A DNA stretch of 47,989 nucleotides from Stentor coeruleus (lineage: Eukaryota > Ciliophora > Heterotrichea > Heterotrichida > Stentoridae). Under the pieces are notes generated by a model. It saw only the letters and a list, made by a program, of their open reading frames with translations, had not been told where the DNA came from and did no database searches. A program made the position numbers and the translations under genes. The stretch spans positions 1 through 47,989 of the forward strand of contig MPUH01000526.1 in assembly GCA_001970955.1 (NCBI GenBank). The letters are read 5' to 3'. Each line of letters begins with the position of its first letter. Position 1 is the stretch's first letter. Positions 11,501-21,080 of this stretch are shown here, piece by piece.

Positions 11501-11600
11501 AAGACTAAGCCTTGTAGTTGGTGATGAGCTTCAAGAGTTGATGGGAGATTCATGGGAAGAATATATAAAATTAAACTGACATTTGTGGTTAAACATTTAG
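8592..11600 (+). CDS. TOGARAM/crescerin-like TOG-array microtubule regulator (3 exons)
   Basis: Proteins of this type bind tubulin through TOG (HEAT-repeat) domains and regulate ciliary microtubules. Exons are 8592-8786, 8802-10789 and 10805 onward. Removing two 15-nt introns gives one continuous frame. TOG-like arrays lie at about residues 1-190, 206-400 (LGDEKITFRHNTFKVF, NWHIREGCLMLIMATV), 534-680 and 788-985, with a Ser/Lys-rich linker at 400-530. The third array (LRINPNDWAMQFEMLNGMRK, LRSSLSKNALIVIGEM, LLRKSADTNIFISGEA) has the TOGARAM signature better than a CLASP or XMAP215 one. A TGA occurs at 11577-11579 after EEYIKLN. If UGA is Trp, the protein continues WHLWLNI to TAG at 11598-11600 (992 residues); otherwise it ends at 985. 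The ATG at 8592 is the first in frame. Confidence 0.85.
8787..8801 (+). other. 15-nt spliceosomal intron 1 of the TOG-array gene
   Basis: The sequence is GTATAAAATATATAG. Unspliced, the frame stops at once (cca gta taa). Removing exactly these 15 bases joins ...QLLP to ECAPRILHLLDQIISK and continues the HEAT-type helices. Confidence 0.93.
10790..10804 (+). other. 15-nt spliceosomal intron 2 of the TOG-array gene
   Basis: The sequence is GTAAGAATTATATAG, splitting a Leu codon (ct|t). Splicing joins NFLSNIL to EGDFDRQLKKILTNADYST. Unspliced, the frame ends at TAA at 10791-10793. Confidence 0.93.
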
Positions 11601-11633
11601 AGATAATTTCAAATTTGTAGTATAAAAGTAGAA

Positions 11634-12798
11634 ATGAATTTTAATTTAACCTCAGAACATGAAGAGATTTTTGTGAGCTTCAAAGCAATTACTGATAATT
11701 GGGACTTGAATTTTTCCTTAGAAACTTTGACTAGATGCAATTAAACCTTCAAAGAGCTACTAGTGAGATTTTATCATATGTAGGAATAAAATAATTTCCT
11801 ATTAAGAAATATCATATATCCCAGTATCTGAGTCTGTAAAAATGCAGCTGGCAGGCCGACTGTTAATAAAAAAAAAGGTTTTTTCTAGAGTTCGAGCTTT
11901 ATTTGCTGACCTAGTTCCCAGTCAGATTCCTTTGATTTCTCAGGCAGCTGACAACTTTCAAATACTAATCGGGTCTTTTTCCTTGCCACACAAGCCCAAG
12001 TTTAATAACAAGATCCTCATGCAAATGCTTTAAAAAAAACCAAAAAACTAATAAAATGCTCCTTATGCACATCCAGTGTGATAAAGTTTCTATCGAATAC
12101 ACAAAACAAGTCTTATATAATAAGATTTCAACTATGACAATTGGCCAGTATTGCATAGCTTGGGGTGATATATTCCAAAATTCAGCTGAAGATAAGATTG
12201 CTGAATAAGTCTTCAAAGCGGCCGGGCTTCCTTGTTTAGCTGCAGTTAAAGTTGATAACTCCTTGCGGCAAGTGGTTTTAGGAAAGCTCAAAGATCAGCA
12301 TGCATGTGAAAAATCACCAAGTTCCTATCAAGAAACTATATATCCAGCCTATAATATATAGAGACCGAACATTAAAAGATATAAGGAAAATCAGAGTTCT
12401 GCAAGAAAAGAAGCCAAGGAAACTGAAGAGCTTCAATTGCATAGAGAAATGGAGGAAAGGAAGAAAAGGAAAGAGGATCAAAAGAGAATATTAGCAGAAA
12501 ATTAGAAAAAGAAAAGAGAAAAATGAAAAATGAAAGGATTGAGAAAATCATAGAAATCGATGATTAATCTATTGATGGAGAAATAGCATGCTTATCTTTT
12601 ACCTAAAAGGAGTAAGATTGGTAAAAAATTTGATAAAAATCGACAAGTGAAAATTTTGTATTATTGTCTAGAAGTGCAAGGGTTGAAGAGCTTTGAAATT
12701 CTTTATGGGTTCCTGCAATGGGTTTAGGAAATAAAAATTCAACGTTGGAAGAATCAGGATTGTATCCAAAAGCACTTGTTATAGTAAGAAACGCTTAA
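11634..12798 (+). pseudogene. Decayed FAF2/UBXD8-like gene (UBA-UAS-coiled coil-UBX)
   Basis: Across several frames this interval preserves the full domain order of FAF2-type ERAD/p97 adaptors. A UBA-like start at 11634 (LTSEHEEIFVSFKAITDNW...LETLTRCN) is followed by a thioredoxin-fold UAS domain (about 12005-12300: NKMLLMHIQCDKVSIEYTKQ, YCIAWGDIFQNSAED, VFKAAGLPCLAAVKVDNSLR). Next is a charged coiled coil (about 12385-12500: KEAKETEELQLHREMEERKK), then a UBX-like end (about 12670-12795: NSTLEESGLYPKALVIVRN). At least two frameshifts (near the A-run at 12034 and near 12520) and about ten in-frame stops break it. One TAA lies at the UBA position normally occupied by Trp. It ends 74 bp before the calcineurin B start. 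Reading UAR as Gln would remove many stops but not the frameshifts, so I call it a pseudogene. Confidence 0.8.
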
Positions 12799-12871
12799 AA
12801 ATAACTTTTTATGATATATTTGATAAGGGTTTTTGAATAAGAATATTGGACATTGTTATAAATAGTGATTA

Positions 12872-13375
12872 ATGGGTGTCAAAATCTCGCAAGAAATACC
12901 TTTTTCACAAGAAGAGCTCTTAATGCTAGAACAGAGGTTTAGAAGACTTGATAAAGACGGAAGTGGAATGCTTGAGCCCAATGAGTTCTTTGATATACCT
13001 GAACTTGCTCAGAATCCACTGGTCCAAAGAGTGATCTCGGTCTTCGATAAAAACAAGGATGGAAACATATCATTTTACGAGTTCGTTACTGGCATTTCTA
13101 AACTTTCTGAAGCAGGTTCAGAAGAAGATAAAATGCGATTTTTATTTTCTATCTACGATATAGAAAACGATGGATTTATATCAAATGGAGAGCTTTTTAA
13201 AGTTCTTAAAATGATGGTAGGAAATAATTTGACAGATGTCCAACTACAACAATTAGTTGATAGGACAATTATTAGAGCTGATGAAGACTTTGATGGGAAA
13301 ATTTCATATGAGGAATTCTGCAAAATGATCCGTGATTTGGAAATTGGCGAAAAATTAACCCTTCATTTTAAGTAG
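12872..13375 (+). CDS. Calcineurin regulatory subunit B
   Basis: This is the Ca2+-binding regulatory subunit of the protein phosphatase calcineurin (PP2B), 167 residues, the usual length. It begins Met-Gly, a potential N-myristoylation site typical of calcineurin B. All four EF-hand loops have good acidic positions: DKDGSGMLEPNE (about 28-39), DKNKDGNISFYE (60-71), DIENDGFISNGE (96-107) and DEDFDGKISYEE (137-148). The linker LFKVLKMMVGNNLTDVQLQQ is a calcineurin B hallmark that separates it from calmodulin and CBL proteins. Single exon, ATG to TAG. No catalytic A subunit is in the window. A Ca2+-ATPase gene lies about 4 kb downstream, but nothing shows that they are linked in function. Confidence 0.95.
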   Translation: MGVKISQEIPFSQEELLMLEQRFRRLDKDGSGMLEPNEFFDIPELAQNPLVQRVISVFDKNKDGNISFYEFVTGISKLSEAGSEEDKMRFLFSIYDIENDGFISNGELFKVLKMMVGNNLTDVQLQQLVDRTIIRADEDFDGKISYEEFCKMIRDLEIGEKLTLHFK

Positions 13376-14012
13376 ATTTAGCATAGAGTTATTAATATTT
13401 ACGTCAAAGATTTAGATTTTTATTATGCATTTGCTGAAAAAAATTTAAAGCAATTGTGGATGTAAAATTTGGCATAATAGATAATTATATGTATGGTTTT
13501 AGAAAAAGTAAAGATAATAGAATATGTGTGAAGTGAGTATTAGTTTAAACATAAATATTAATACTTGAAAATATTATTGAATTGCATAGTTTATATAAAG
13601 GATATTTATAGTAAATTATTTGAAAATGATGTTGAAAATATTGTACGCTACTTGGGTGATTTATTGCACAGCATACTAAAATCAGTATTTTGAGTTATAT
13701 ATTTGAAAATTATTTGACCTGATATAAAATCAAAATAAATAATAATAATATCAATAGATTTATCAATATTATATCTAATACATCCATATATCATATCAGC
13801 CAATTAAATCCAACAGATTTCTAATTGTTCATCTTACATAAAAAAAATAACCCAAAAATAATTTAAAAAATTCCATCACCAAAGTTTTAAAATCTCCAAC
13901 ATCTATCAAAAATCATATAAGCAAGCACCCTAAAATCTAAATCCTATCATATCAAAACAAAAAACTATTTTCATCATATTACCTTTAAAAAGTTTCACTA
14001 AACTAATAATAA
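13376..14012. other. Intergenic region with GC-skew switch
   Basis: No gene seen. The first half (to about 13700) is G-rich and C-poor on the plus strand. From about 13740 to 14012 it becomes C-rich and G-poor ahead of the MORN gene. This fits a 3' flank followed by a 5' flank in same-direction genes. Confidence 0.5.
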
Positions 14013-14966
14013 ATGGGCTGCAAAAATTGCTCCTGTATCGGTGAAGGACAAATTCCAAACGACGAAGAAGATATGGAAGTAATAGACATGGAAGAAAGCA
14101 AAGATCATCAAATACACAAATATAGCAAGAAATGTATGTCACTAGAAATCCCAGAACTTGAAAAACACAGGTCTTCAGCGGTAACTTCATCAAGTGAACA
14201 TGTCCGAATAGCAGAAGAAAGACTTCACACATTTGAATTTGATTCAAATGACTTATACACAGACGATCTTTGTCTAACAGAAAAGATTTTAAACGGATGT
14301 GTTTTTGTAGGTCAAAAAGATCAGTTAGGGAGAAGACATGGTAGAGGGATTTTTTTATGGGAAGATGGGTCGAAATATATAGGATATTGGAATTCTGATA
14401 AGGCGAATGGTTTTGGAAGATTAGTGCATTCAGATGGAGATGTTTATGAAGGGATGTGGAAAAATGATAAAGCTCATGGGAAAGGAAAATATATACATTT
14501 TAATGGAGCGGTTTATGAAGGAGATTGGGTAGATGATCAGCAAGATGGGATGGGTATTGAGAAATGGTGTGATGGAGCTTATTATATTGGTAGTTACAAG
14601 CAAGGGAAAAAACATGGGTATGGAGAGTTTAATTGGGGAGATGGTTCAGTGTTTAGAGGGGAGTTTAAGAATAATAGAATTGAAGGTCAAGGTACTTATA
14701 TATGGAAGGACAATAGAAAATTCACAGGGATGTGGAAAGATAATAAAATGCATGGACAAGGGGTTTTCGAATGGCCTGATGGGAGAAGCTACAAAGGTGA
14801 GTATGTAAATGATAAAAAAGAAGGTTTTGGTGAGTTCTATTGGCCATCAGGAAAAGTATTCAAAGGGCATTGGAAAAATGGTAAGCATCATGGCTCAGGA
14901 GTCATAACCGGGCCTGATAGAACTTTATTAAGTGGTGAATGGATAAATGGTAATCGTGTACATTAA
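14013..14966 (+). CDS. MORN-repeat protein with acylated-looking N terminus
   Basis: A 317-residue protein. It starts MGCKNCSC, a dual-acylation type N terminus (myristoylatable Gly2 with nearby Cys for palmitoylation), which suggests membrane attachment. Residues 9-100 are acidic and probably disordered. From about residue 101 there are nine tandem MORN units of about 23 residues (HGRGIFLWEDGSKYIGYW, HGKGKYIHFNGAVYEGDW, HGQGVFEWPDGRSYKGEY, EGFGEFYWPSGKVFKGHW and others). The last is shortened (LLSGEWINGN). MORN arrays act as membrane- or protein-binding scaffolds, often at the cortex, basal bodies or axoneme in ciliates. No catalytic domain follows, so it is not a PIP5-kinase. Its stop is only 36 bp before the next start. 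Confidence 0.9.
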   Translation: MGCKNCSCIGEGQIPNDEEDMEVIDMEESKDHQIHKYSKKCMSLEIPELEKHRSSAVTSSSEHVRIAEERLHTFEFDSNDLYTDDLCLTEKILNGCVFVGQKDQLGRRHGRGIFLWEDGSKYIGYWNSDKANGFGRLVHSDGDVYEGMWKNDKAHGKGKYIHFNGAVYEGDWVDDQQDGMGIEKWCDGAYYIGSYKQGKKHGYGEFNWGDGSVFRGEFKNNRIEGQGTYIWKDNRKFTGMWKDNKMHGQGVFEWPDGRSYKGEYVNDKKEGFGEFYWPSGKVFKGHWKNGKHHGSGVITGPDRTLLSGEWINGNRVH

Positions 14967-15002
14967 TATGTTTAAATTTTGTTTTTATAAAATTTCTATA
15001 TA

Positions 15003-16550
15003 ATGTCTGATATCAAGTTACTATTAGGATTAGATTTGGCAATAAAAAGAGAAGTCCCAGAAAGCCTTAAAAGTTACTGCAATTTGAATTGGCTTTATAG
15101 AAACCTTGAGCCTTTCAACAAACCTTCACCTGATCAAGCTATAGATATACAGAAGGGAAGTGGGAAAAGAATGCAGATTATTATGAAAAGCCATATGAAA
15201 CTTCCTGAATCATTTGGGATTATTAAAGCAGCTCCAGTTGTAAAAGCAAAAACTGAGCAGAAAATCGAGTTCCCGCCGGTGTTCAAAGCTGGGTAATTGT
15301 AATTCAGAGAACTCAGCGATATTGTCCCGAGCATAACTGTTGTGATTTTAGGTCATCACAAATCTGGCAAATCCTCACTTTATGGGAGTATTTTACATCA
15401 AGAGCAAGGACTTGACCTTCATAAACTTAAAAGGGACAGCACAAAGGCAGGTCTAAAAAATGCGCATTTTTCATGGGCATCATTATCCTTATCTATAGAG
15501 CATGAACAAAAAATTTCAATATACAATTCATATAGTTCATATAAAAAAGATAAAGTGATCAATTTTATTGACACTCCAGGACATGATGATTTTTTCTCTG
15601 AACGATTTTCTGGAACTATTATAGCGGATATTGCTATTATTACTGTTGATAGTTCAGTTAGGAAAGGTGTTGATAATAAGGTTTTAGTGCCAACTAAGAC
15701 TAATGCTTATCTTGCCAAGTGTTTGGGTGTTAATAATGTGATTGTTGTGCTGACGAAAATAGATAAAATTGAAAGAAATGCTGAAAAACTTAAGGTATTG
15801 GAAGAGAGTATTATGAAAATTATTAGGGAAGTTGGATTTAAGATGGAGAATGTTAAGATGTTGACGGCAAGTAGTATTGAAAGTTATTGCTCTGAAAACT
15901 TGTTTAATACCATCCTCTCTATGCCAATCCAATACCCCGACGATCTTAAACCATTTCGTTTCCAAATCGCTGACTGTTACAAGCTCGTCCACGGTAGTTT
16001 CCTAGGTTTCTGTATCTCTGGATTCATCATCTCAGGAATAATCTCAAAAGGTAAAACCATCGAAATCCCCCAAGCGAAAATCAAAGGTAAAGTTAAAGAA
16101 ATCTTAAAATCTTCAGAAAAAGTATTAAAAGCTAAATCAGGTGATTGGGTTGATATAACTTTAACTGATATCCAGGGTCAATTCTCAGATATTCATCAAG
16201 GTTACATAGCAAGTAATGAAGAATTCCCAATAAACTTATCATCAAAACTCAGACTTAGAGGTATAACAAATGATATCTCAATACCGTTATTACCAAAACA
16301 AGAGCTATTAATGTTTATGCTTAATATAAAATGCCAAGTTACAGTTGATAAAATTGTTAGACAAATTATAGGAAAAGAAGTAAAAAATAGGCCGAGATGT
16401 TTGAAAAGTAAAGCAATTGGGGATATTGATGTGATTTGTAGTAGAGAAATACCATATGAGAAATATAAAAATCTGATGAGGATGGGGAGATGTGTGTTGG
16501 TTTGGAAGGATAAAATTGTGTTTAGCGGGATGATTATGGAAATTTTATAG
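15003..16550 (+). CDS. HBS1/eRF3-like translational GTPase (2 exons)
   Basis: Exons 15003-15292 and 15308-16550 join to a 510-residue protein of the EF-1alpha/eRF3/HBS1 superfamily, which deliver aRF1 or Pelota-type factors to the ribosome. G1 is GHHKSGKSS at about residue 111. The switch region has DSTKAGLKNAHFSWASL, matching the family's K-x-G-x-x-x-x-x-W-A pattern. G3 is DTPGHDD at about 184, G4 is TKID (usual NKxD) at about 247, and a TASS segment could be G5. Beta-barrel domains 2 and 3 follow but are diverged. The N-terminal 105 residues resemble no domain I know. The weak G4 and short acidic-free N terminus favour a diverged HBS1-like member over eRF3 or EF-1alpha. It lies 36 bp after the MORN gene. 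Confidence 0.75.
15293..15307 (+). other. 15-nt spliceosomal intron of the HBS1-like gene
   Basis: The sequence is GTAATTGTAATTCAG, the only one of the four with a CAG 3' end. It splits a Gly codon (gg|a), and splicing joins PPVFKAG to ELSDIVPSITVVILGHHKSG, which completes the first GTPase strand before the P-loop. Unspliced, the frame stops at TAA. Confidence 0.93.
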
Positions 16551-17506
16551 TAATTTAGTTTAAAGGGTTTCTGTGATTTTTGGATGAGGATTGCGTTTTT
16601 TTCTTGGTTTTTGGTTGGAGTTTAGGTTTTATCATGTTTAGGGAGGGAATTATATGATTCAACTATGAAATTTGCATATGGATAAACTCTTATAGATTAA
16701 TATTAGCAATTAAAGTTCTCAATAAAGTTATATCATAATACATTTTGGTGGTAAGTTATATTTAAAATTTATCATAAAACACTTAGCCATCATTAGAAAT
16801 CAAATAATTTCGATATCATAAATAATTAACTTCATCAACTCATAACCATCATTAGATTACTAAATATATTACCTACCTTCCTATTTTCATGAAAATTATA
16901 GTTTTTCTATTTACTTGCTATTATATACTCACAAAAAATTCATGCTTTATTCTAAATCTTACCTTTGAATCACTAATCTCAACTTAAAACCCTTTCTAAG
17001 TTCGCAACCAATTCCATGAAATCATTCGAATGTTTATATTAATTTCTCTATAGTTTGTTTGCAATATTTCTTATCTTCCTAATATATTCTCCTCTAAATC
17101 ATAATCAAAAACTCTAACACCTTAGCACCCATACCAATGAAAACTTTTTTCAAACTATACCTTATTAGACTTTAACTTAATCTTATGGCAACTGTTTTTC
17201 AAGCAAATACCTCTCAATCGCTTTACCTTTTATACCCATCTATCATATCCCCTTATTGAACCCTAAAAATCCATGCTTCTCTTCATATACCCCAATCATC
17301 TTCATCTTCCTCCTGGCTTTCCTTTAAAACTCCTAACTTTTCATTAAAGCCTTCAAAAAATCTTATCCTCAGTCAAATCTTCAAACCCCCAAATTCCTCT
17401 TAATTCCCCTATCTTTAATTCGAAACAATCTTAAAGTCAGTTAAAATCCCTGAAAATCTAAAAATTAGCTTAACAAAAATCTATTCGTGAATATCCGTTT
17501 TATAAA
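16551..17506. other. Intergenic, long C-rich 5' flank of the Ca2+-ATPase gene
   Basis: No gene seen in 956 bp. 16551-16660 is G-rich on the plus strand. From about 16780 to 17500 the plus strand is almost without G: bases 17281-17400 hold about 40 C and 4 G. The promoter of the downstream gene presumably lies here. I see no specific motif or terminator. Confidence 0.5.
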
Positions 17507-20500
17507 ATGTCTGGAGGAACAACCACTTTTACCATCACTCCTGAAATGCTCGAGCCCCTATTCTTTAGCGACAATATCCGTGATGGAAAAAGCTTAGAAT
17601 TACTCAAAAAACTAGATGGCATCCCAGGTCTCTGTGACGGCCTTCGTACAAGCATGCATAAAGGCATCACCTCAGAACCTGAAGAGCTTAAACAAAGAGA
17701 AACTGTTTTTAGCACTAACCATCCTTATCTTAGAGAACGTGATAGTATCTTTGATATTATATGGGATGCACTTCAAGATACTGTATTACAAATTCTCATT
17801 GTAGCAGCAGTAGTATCGCTGATCATTGGAACAATTCAAGACCCATCTCAAGGATGGTTAGAAGGTGTTGCTATATTGGTCGCAGTTATTATAGTCCTTT
17901 CGGTCACAGCATGCAATGACTATATGAAAGATGGACAATTTCTTAAGCTTAATGCTCAGACCAACATTCACAATGTAATTGTCACTCGTGATGGAGTTGA
18001 AAAAGAAATCCCAGCCCACGATTTAATGACAGGAGACCTTATGTGTGTCAGTCCTGGTGAGATTTTCCCAGCAGACGGTATTTTAGTACGTGGAAATGGT
18101 TTGAGTGTCGATGAAAGTGCTATAACCGGAGAAAGTAACTTAATGAAAAGGGAAATTGTCAGAGCAGGTGATATGGATAGCAATCCATTCTTAGTCTCTG
18201 GTGGAAAGGTAGCTGAAGGTAATGGCATGATGATTGTTTGTGCTGTTGGACCACATTCAGTTAATGAGAAACATAGACTCATGTCAGGTTTAGTAGAAGA
18301 TGAAGCTGAAACTCCTTTACAAGAAAGATTAGGTGTAATCGCAGCTGGACTTGGGCAAATTGGTTTTGCTGCTGGTGCAATATTGACAGGTGTTCTGATT
18401 ATCCATTTAGCTATCGATTCTATTGCTAGTAGTGAATGGGGATCAAGTCAATGGGAAGATGTGATTTCAGCTTTTATTTTAGGTATTACAATTTTGGTCG
18501 TCGCTATCCCTGAAGGTCTACCTTTAGCTTTAACTCTTGCTATGGCTTATTCGATTTTCAAGATGAAAGATGAGCATATTTTCGTTAGACATCTTAGAGG
18601 CTGTGAAATTATGGGTGCAGCAACAAACATCCTTTCCGATAAAACTGGTACTCTAACTGAGAACAAAATGAAAGTGACTCAAGCTGTACTTTTCGGCCAA
18701 GAATTCACAAATGCAAGCCAAGCCACACTTACCGCCGACAAGAAAAAGCTTATCGCTGAAGCCTTATCCAGAAACTCAACCGCTTTTATCAACAAAGAAA
18801 ATGGCAAACACGAGCTTGTAGGCAACCGTACCGAAGGAGCCTTACTAGAAATGGTTGAATCCTGGGGTATGGATAGTCACTCTCTAAGAAACCTCGACTT
18901 ACAAAAGTATCAATTCGCTTTTAACTCAAAAACTAAACGCATGACAACAGTTTATGAAACTGAATCCGATGGTATTTCTATATACACAAAAGGAGCAGCT
19001 GAAATTCTTCTCGAGTTCTGTGACCAGTTCTATACAGCCGCTGGGGAAAAACAAAAACTTACTCATGAAAAGAAAGTGGAAATCAAGCATATGATTAATG
19101 CTTACTCAAGTGAAAGCTTAAGAGTCATTGGTATTGCTCATAAAATCGCCAGTATGCAATCAATATCAGATCGTGAAGTAACTCAAGAATTCATTGAATC
19201 CAATATGACCTTCTTAGGCTTTGTTGGCATTCAAGACCCATTAAGAGCTGAAGCTAGATCAGCAGTTATGAAATGTCAGCAAGCTGGGGTTATAGTCAGA
19301 ATGGTAACTGGAGATAAACTAGAAACCGCAATCAGTATAGCTAAACAAGCTAATATTCTTCCAGCAAACCTTAGTCCTGAAGAAACAAGAGAATATGTTA
19401 TGAAAGGGAAGCATTTCCGTGAAAGAGTAGGTCTAGAAATTGTAAGAAATGATAAAAATGAAGTCGTTGGATTCAAAGTTGTCAATATCGAAGAGTTCAA
19501 AGAAATCGCTAAAAAACTTAGAGTCATCGCCAGATGCTCACCTGAAGATAAGCTTTTATTAGTCATTGGGCTTAAGGAAATTGGAGAAGTTGTAGGTGTT
19601 ACAGGTGATGGGTCTAATGATGCTTCAGCTCTTAAACAAAGTGATATCGGCCTTGCTATGATGTCAGGAACGCATATGGCTAAAGATAGTTCTGATATTA
19701 TATTATTAGACGACAACTTTGGAAGTGTATTAAATTCAGTTAAATGGGGTAGGAACGTATATGCTTCAACACGTAAATTCTTACAATTCCAAATCACTGT
19801 GAATATTGTGGCATTAGTTGTGAGTATTGTTGGAGGTATTAGTGTTGAAAACTCACCATTAAGTGCTGTGCAGATGCTTTGGGTTAACTTAATCATGGAC
19901 TCTTTAGCTGCTTTAGCTTTAGCTACTGAACCTCCAACTGATGATTTGTTTGATTCAAGACCATTTGGCAGGACTGAAAGTATGATTAATAATGATATGT
20001 ACATCACTATGATTACTCAATCTATTTATCAGATTGCCATACTTTTAAGCCTTTTGTATACCGCTCCTTATCTTTTTGATATTGAAGAAGGATGGGGGAA
20101 TGATAGTTGGGATACTGATAATGGTAAACATTTCACGATATTTTTCCATGCTTTTGTCATGCTTCAGTTGTTTAATGAAATCAATTGCAGGAAATTGTCT
20201 CTTTCGGAAATCAATGTGTTTAAAGGGTTCTTTGTCAATTGGATGTTTGTGGCTATAATTTTTGCAACTTTCGGTATACAGTTGATATTCGTTGAATTCG
20301 GTGGCGAACCTTTGAAATGTGCACCTTTAGAACTTAAATACCATTTAATTTGCATTGGACTTGGTATAGTTGGACTTGTTTACGGAGTTATAATCAGGTT
20401 GACTGTGACTTGCTATAGAAGAAGGTCGATGATCAAAGCGAAAGCAAGAGAGTCATTTGAAGCTGAAGAAGAAGAAACTAAAGCACTGCTTAAGAATTAG
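17507..20500 (+). CDS. Plasma-membrane-type Ca2+-transporting P-type ATPase (P2B)
   Basis: A 997-residue P2B ATPase that exports Ca2+ using ATP. It has the N-terminal actuator with TGES near residue 213, the TM4 Ca2+ site VAIPEGLPLAL near 335, and the phosphorylation motif DKTGTLTE with Asp at about 378. The nucleotide-binding segment KGAAEILLEFC follows, then TGD in the P domain and the hinge GDGSNDASALKQSDIG. The C-terminal membrane bundle includes WVNLIMDSLAALALATEPP, typical of PMCA/ACA rather than SERCA. Unusual details are TGDKLETA where the family has TGDN, and GDGSNDAS where it has GDGTNDAP. The tail after the last membrane segment is only about 30 residues (RRRSMIKAKARESFEAEEEE), with no long calmodulin-binding extension. 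The start ATG at 17507 gives a normal N terminus. Single exon. Confidence 0.95.
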   Translation: MSGGTTTFTITPEMLEPLFFSDNIRDGKSLELLKKLDGIPGLCDGLRTSMHKGITSEPEELKQRETVFSTNHPYLRERDSIFDIIWDALQDTVLQILIVAAVVSLIIGTIQDPSQGWLEGVAILVAVIIVLSVTACNDYMKDGQFLKLNAQTNIHNVIVTRDGVEKEIPAHDLMTGDLMCVSPGEIFPADGILVRGNGLSVDESAITGESNLMKREIVRAGDMDSNPFLVSGGKVAEGNGMMIVCAVGPHSVNEKHRLMSGLVEDEAETPLQERLGVIAAGLGQIGFAAGAILTGVLIIHLAIDSIASSEWGSSQWEDVISAFILGITILVVAIPEGLPLALTLAMAYSIFKMKDEHIFVRHLRGCEIMGAATNILSDKTGTLTENKMKVTQAVLFGQEFTNASQATLTADKKKLIAEALSRNSTAFINKENGKHELVGNRTEGALLEMVESWGMDSHSLRNLDLQKYQFAFNSKTKRMTTVYETESDGISIYTKGAAEILLEFCDQFYTAAGEKQKLTHEKKVEIKHMINAYSSESLRVIGIAHKIASMQSISDREVTQEFIESNMTFLGFVGIQDPLRAEARSAVMKCQQAGVIVRMVTGDKLETAISIAKQANILPANLSPEETREYVMKGKHFRERVGLEIVRNDKNEVVGFKVVNIEEFKEIAKKLRVIARCSPEDKLLLVIGLKEIGEVVGVTGDGSNDASALKQSDIGLAMMSGTHMAKDSSDIILLDDNFGSVLNSVKWGRNVYASTRKFLQFQITVNIVALVVSIVGGISVENSPLSAVQMLWVNLIMDSLAALALATEPPTDDLFDSRPFGRTESMINNDMYITMITQSIYQIAILLSLLYTAPYLFDIEEGWGNDSWDTDNGKHFTIFFHAFVMLQLFNEINCRKLSLSEINVFKGFFVNWMFVAIIFATFGIQLIFVEFGGEPLKCAPLELKYHLICIGLGIVGLVYGVIIRLTVTCYRRRSMIKAKARESFEAEEEETKALLKN

Positions 20501-21080
20501 TTAATCAATTCATAATAAAGGGTTTATTATTTACTTAATTAAAAATTTCCCATGCTTAGATGAAAGGTAGGAAAATTATCAGACATAAAAGATTTTACAA
20601 GAAAATTCAGCTCATAGACTTATAGTGCTAGAGGTCCTTGCGTAGGGAGTTTTATTTATATGATATAAAAATATTGTATGGGCTAGTTTTTAAGAATTCT
20701 TACTAGCTAATTGCATATCAATAATCGATTTTGTGTGTAAAATAATTATATTGTAGTGATAGATAATTACAATAAAATTAATATCGTTATTATAATAAAG
20801 ATTATATAGAAAAGCATAGTGCATATTTATTGGGAATATTCACAATGAGATTATATAATATTATGCGCGTTTATTATCGCAAATAGAACTTAGAAAAAAC
20901 ATATTAGCAATGTCACTTTATAATATTAAATTATTATCTTTATATATGATTAAAGTAAATATTACTTAGAAAGCATCATAAATTTATTATTACATATATT
21001 ATTACATTTTTATTAACAAATACATTAGTACAACACTAATTTAGCTATAAATTCCATCACTCTAAAAAATTAAACATCCA
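20501..21080. other. Intergenic, no gene seen
   Basis: Very AT-rich sequence between the Ca2+-ATPase stop and the decayed cyclin copy. All frames are heavily interrupted. I recognise no RNA gene, repeat or regulatory element. Confidence 0.5.

Noticed and set aside
11634..12798. Whole-window Condylostoma-like code with UAA/UAG also meaning Gln
   Set aside because: It opens the FAF2-like, pogo and 690-1450 sequences, but the large intact genes (997, 3,679 and 866 residues and others) contain no internal UAR codon, and the broken copies also need frameshifts. Pseudogenes explain this better.
19276..20007. Minus-strand 243-codon frame inside the Ca2+-ATPase gene
   Set aside because: It is the antisense shadow of a strongly conserved P-type ATPase region.
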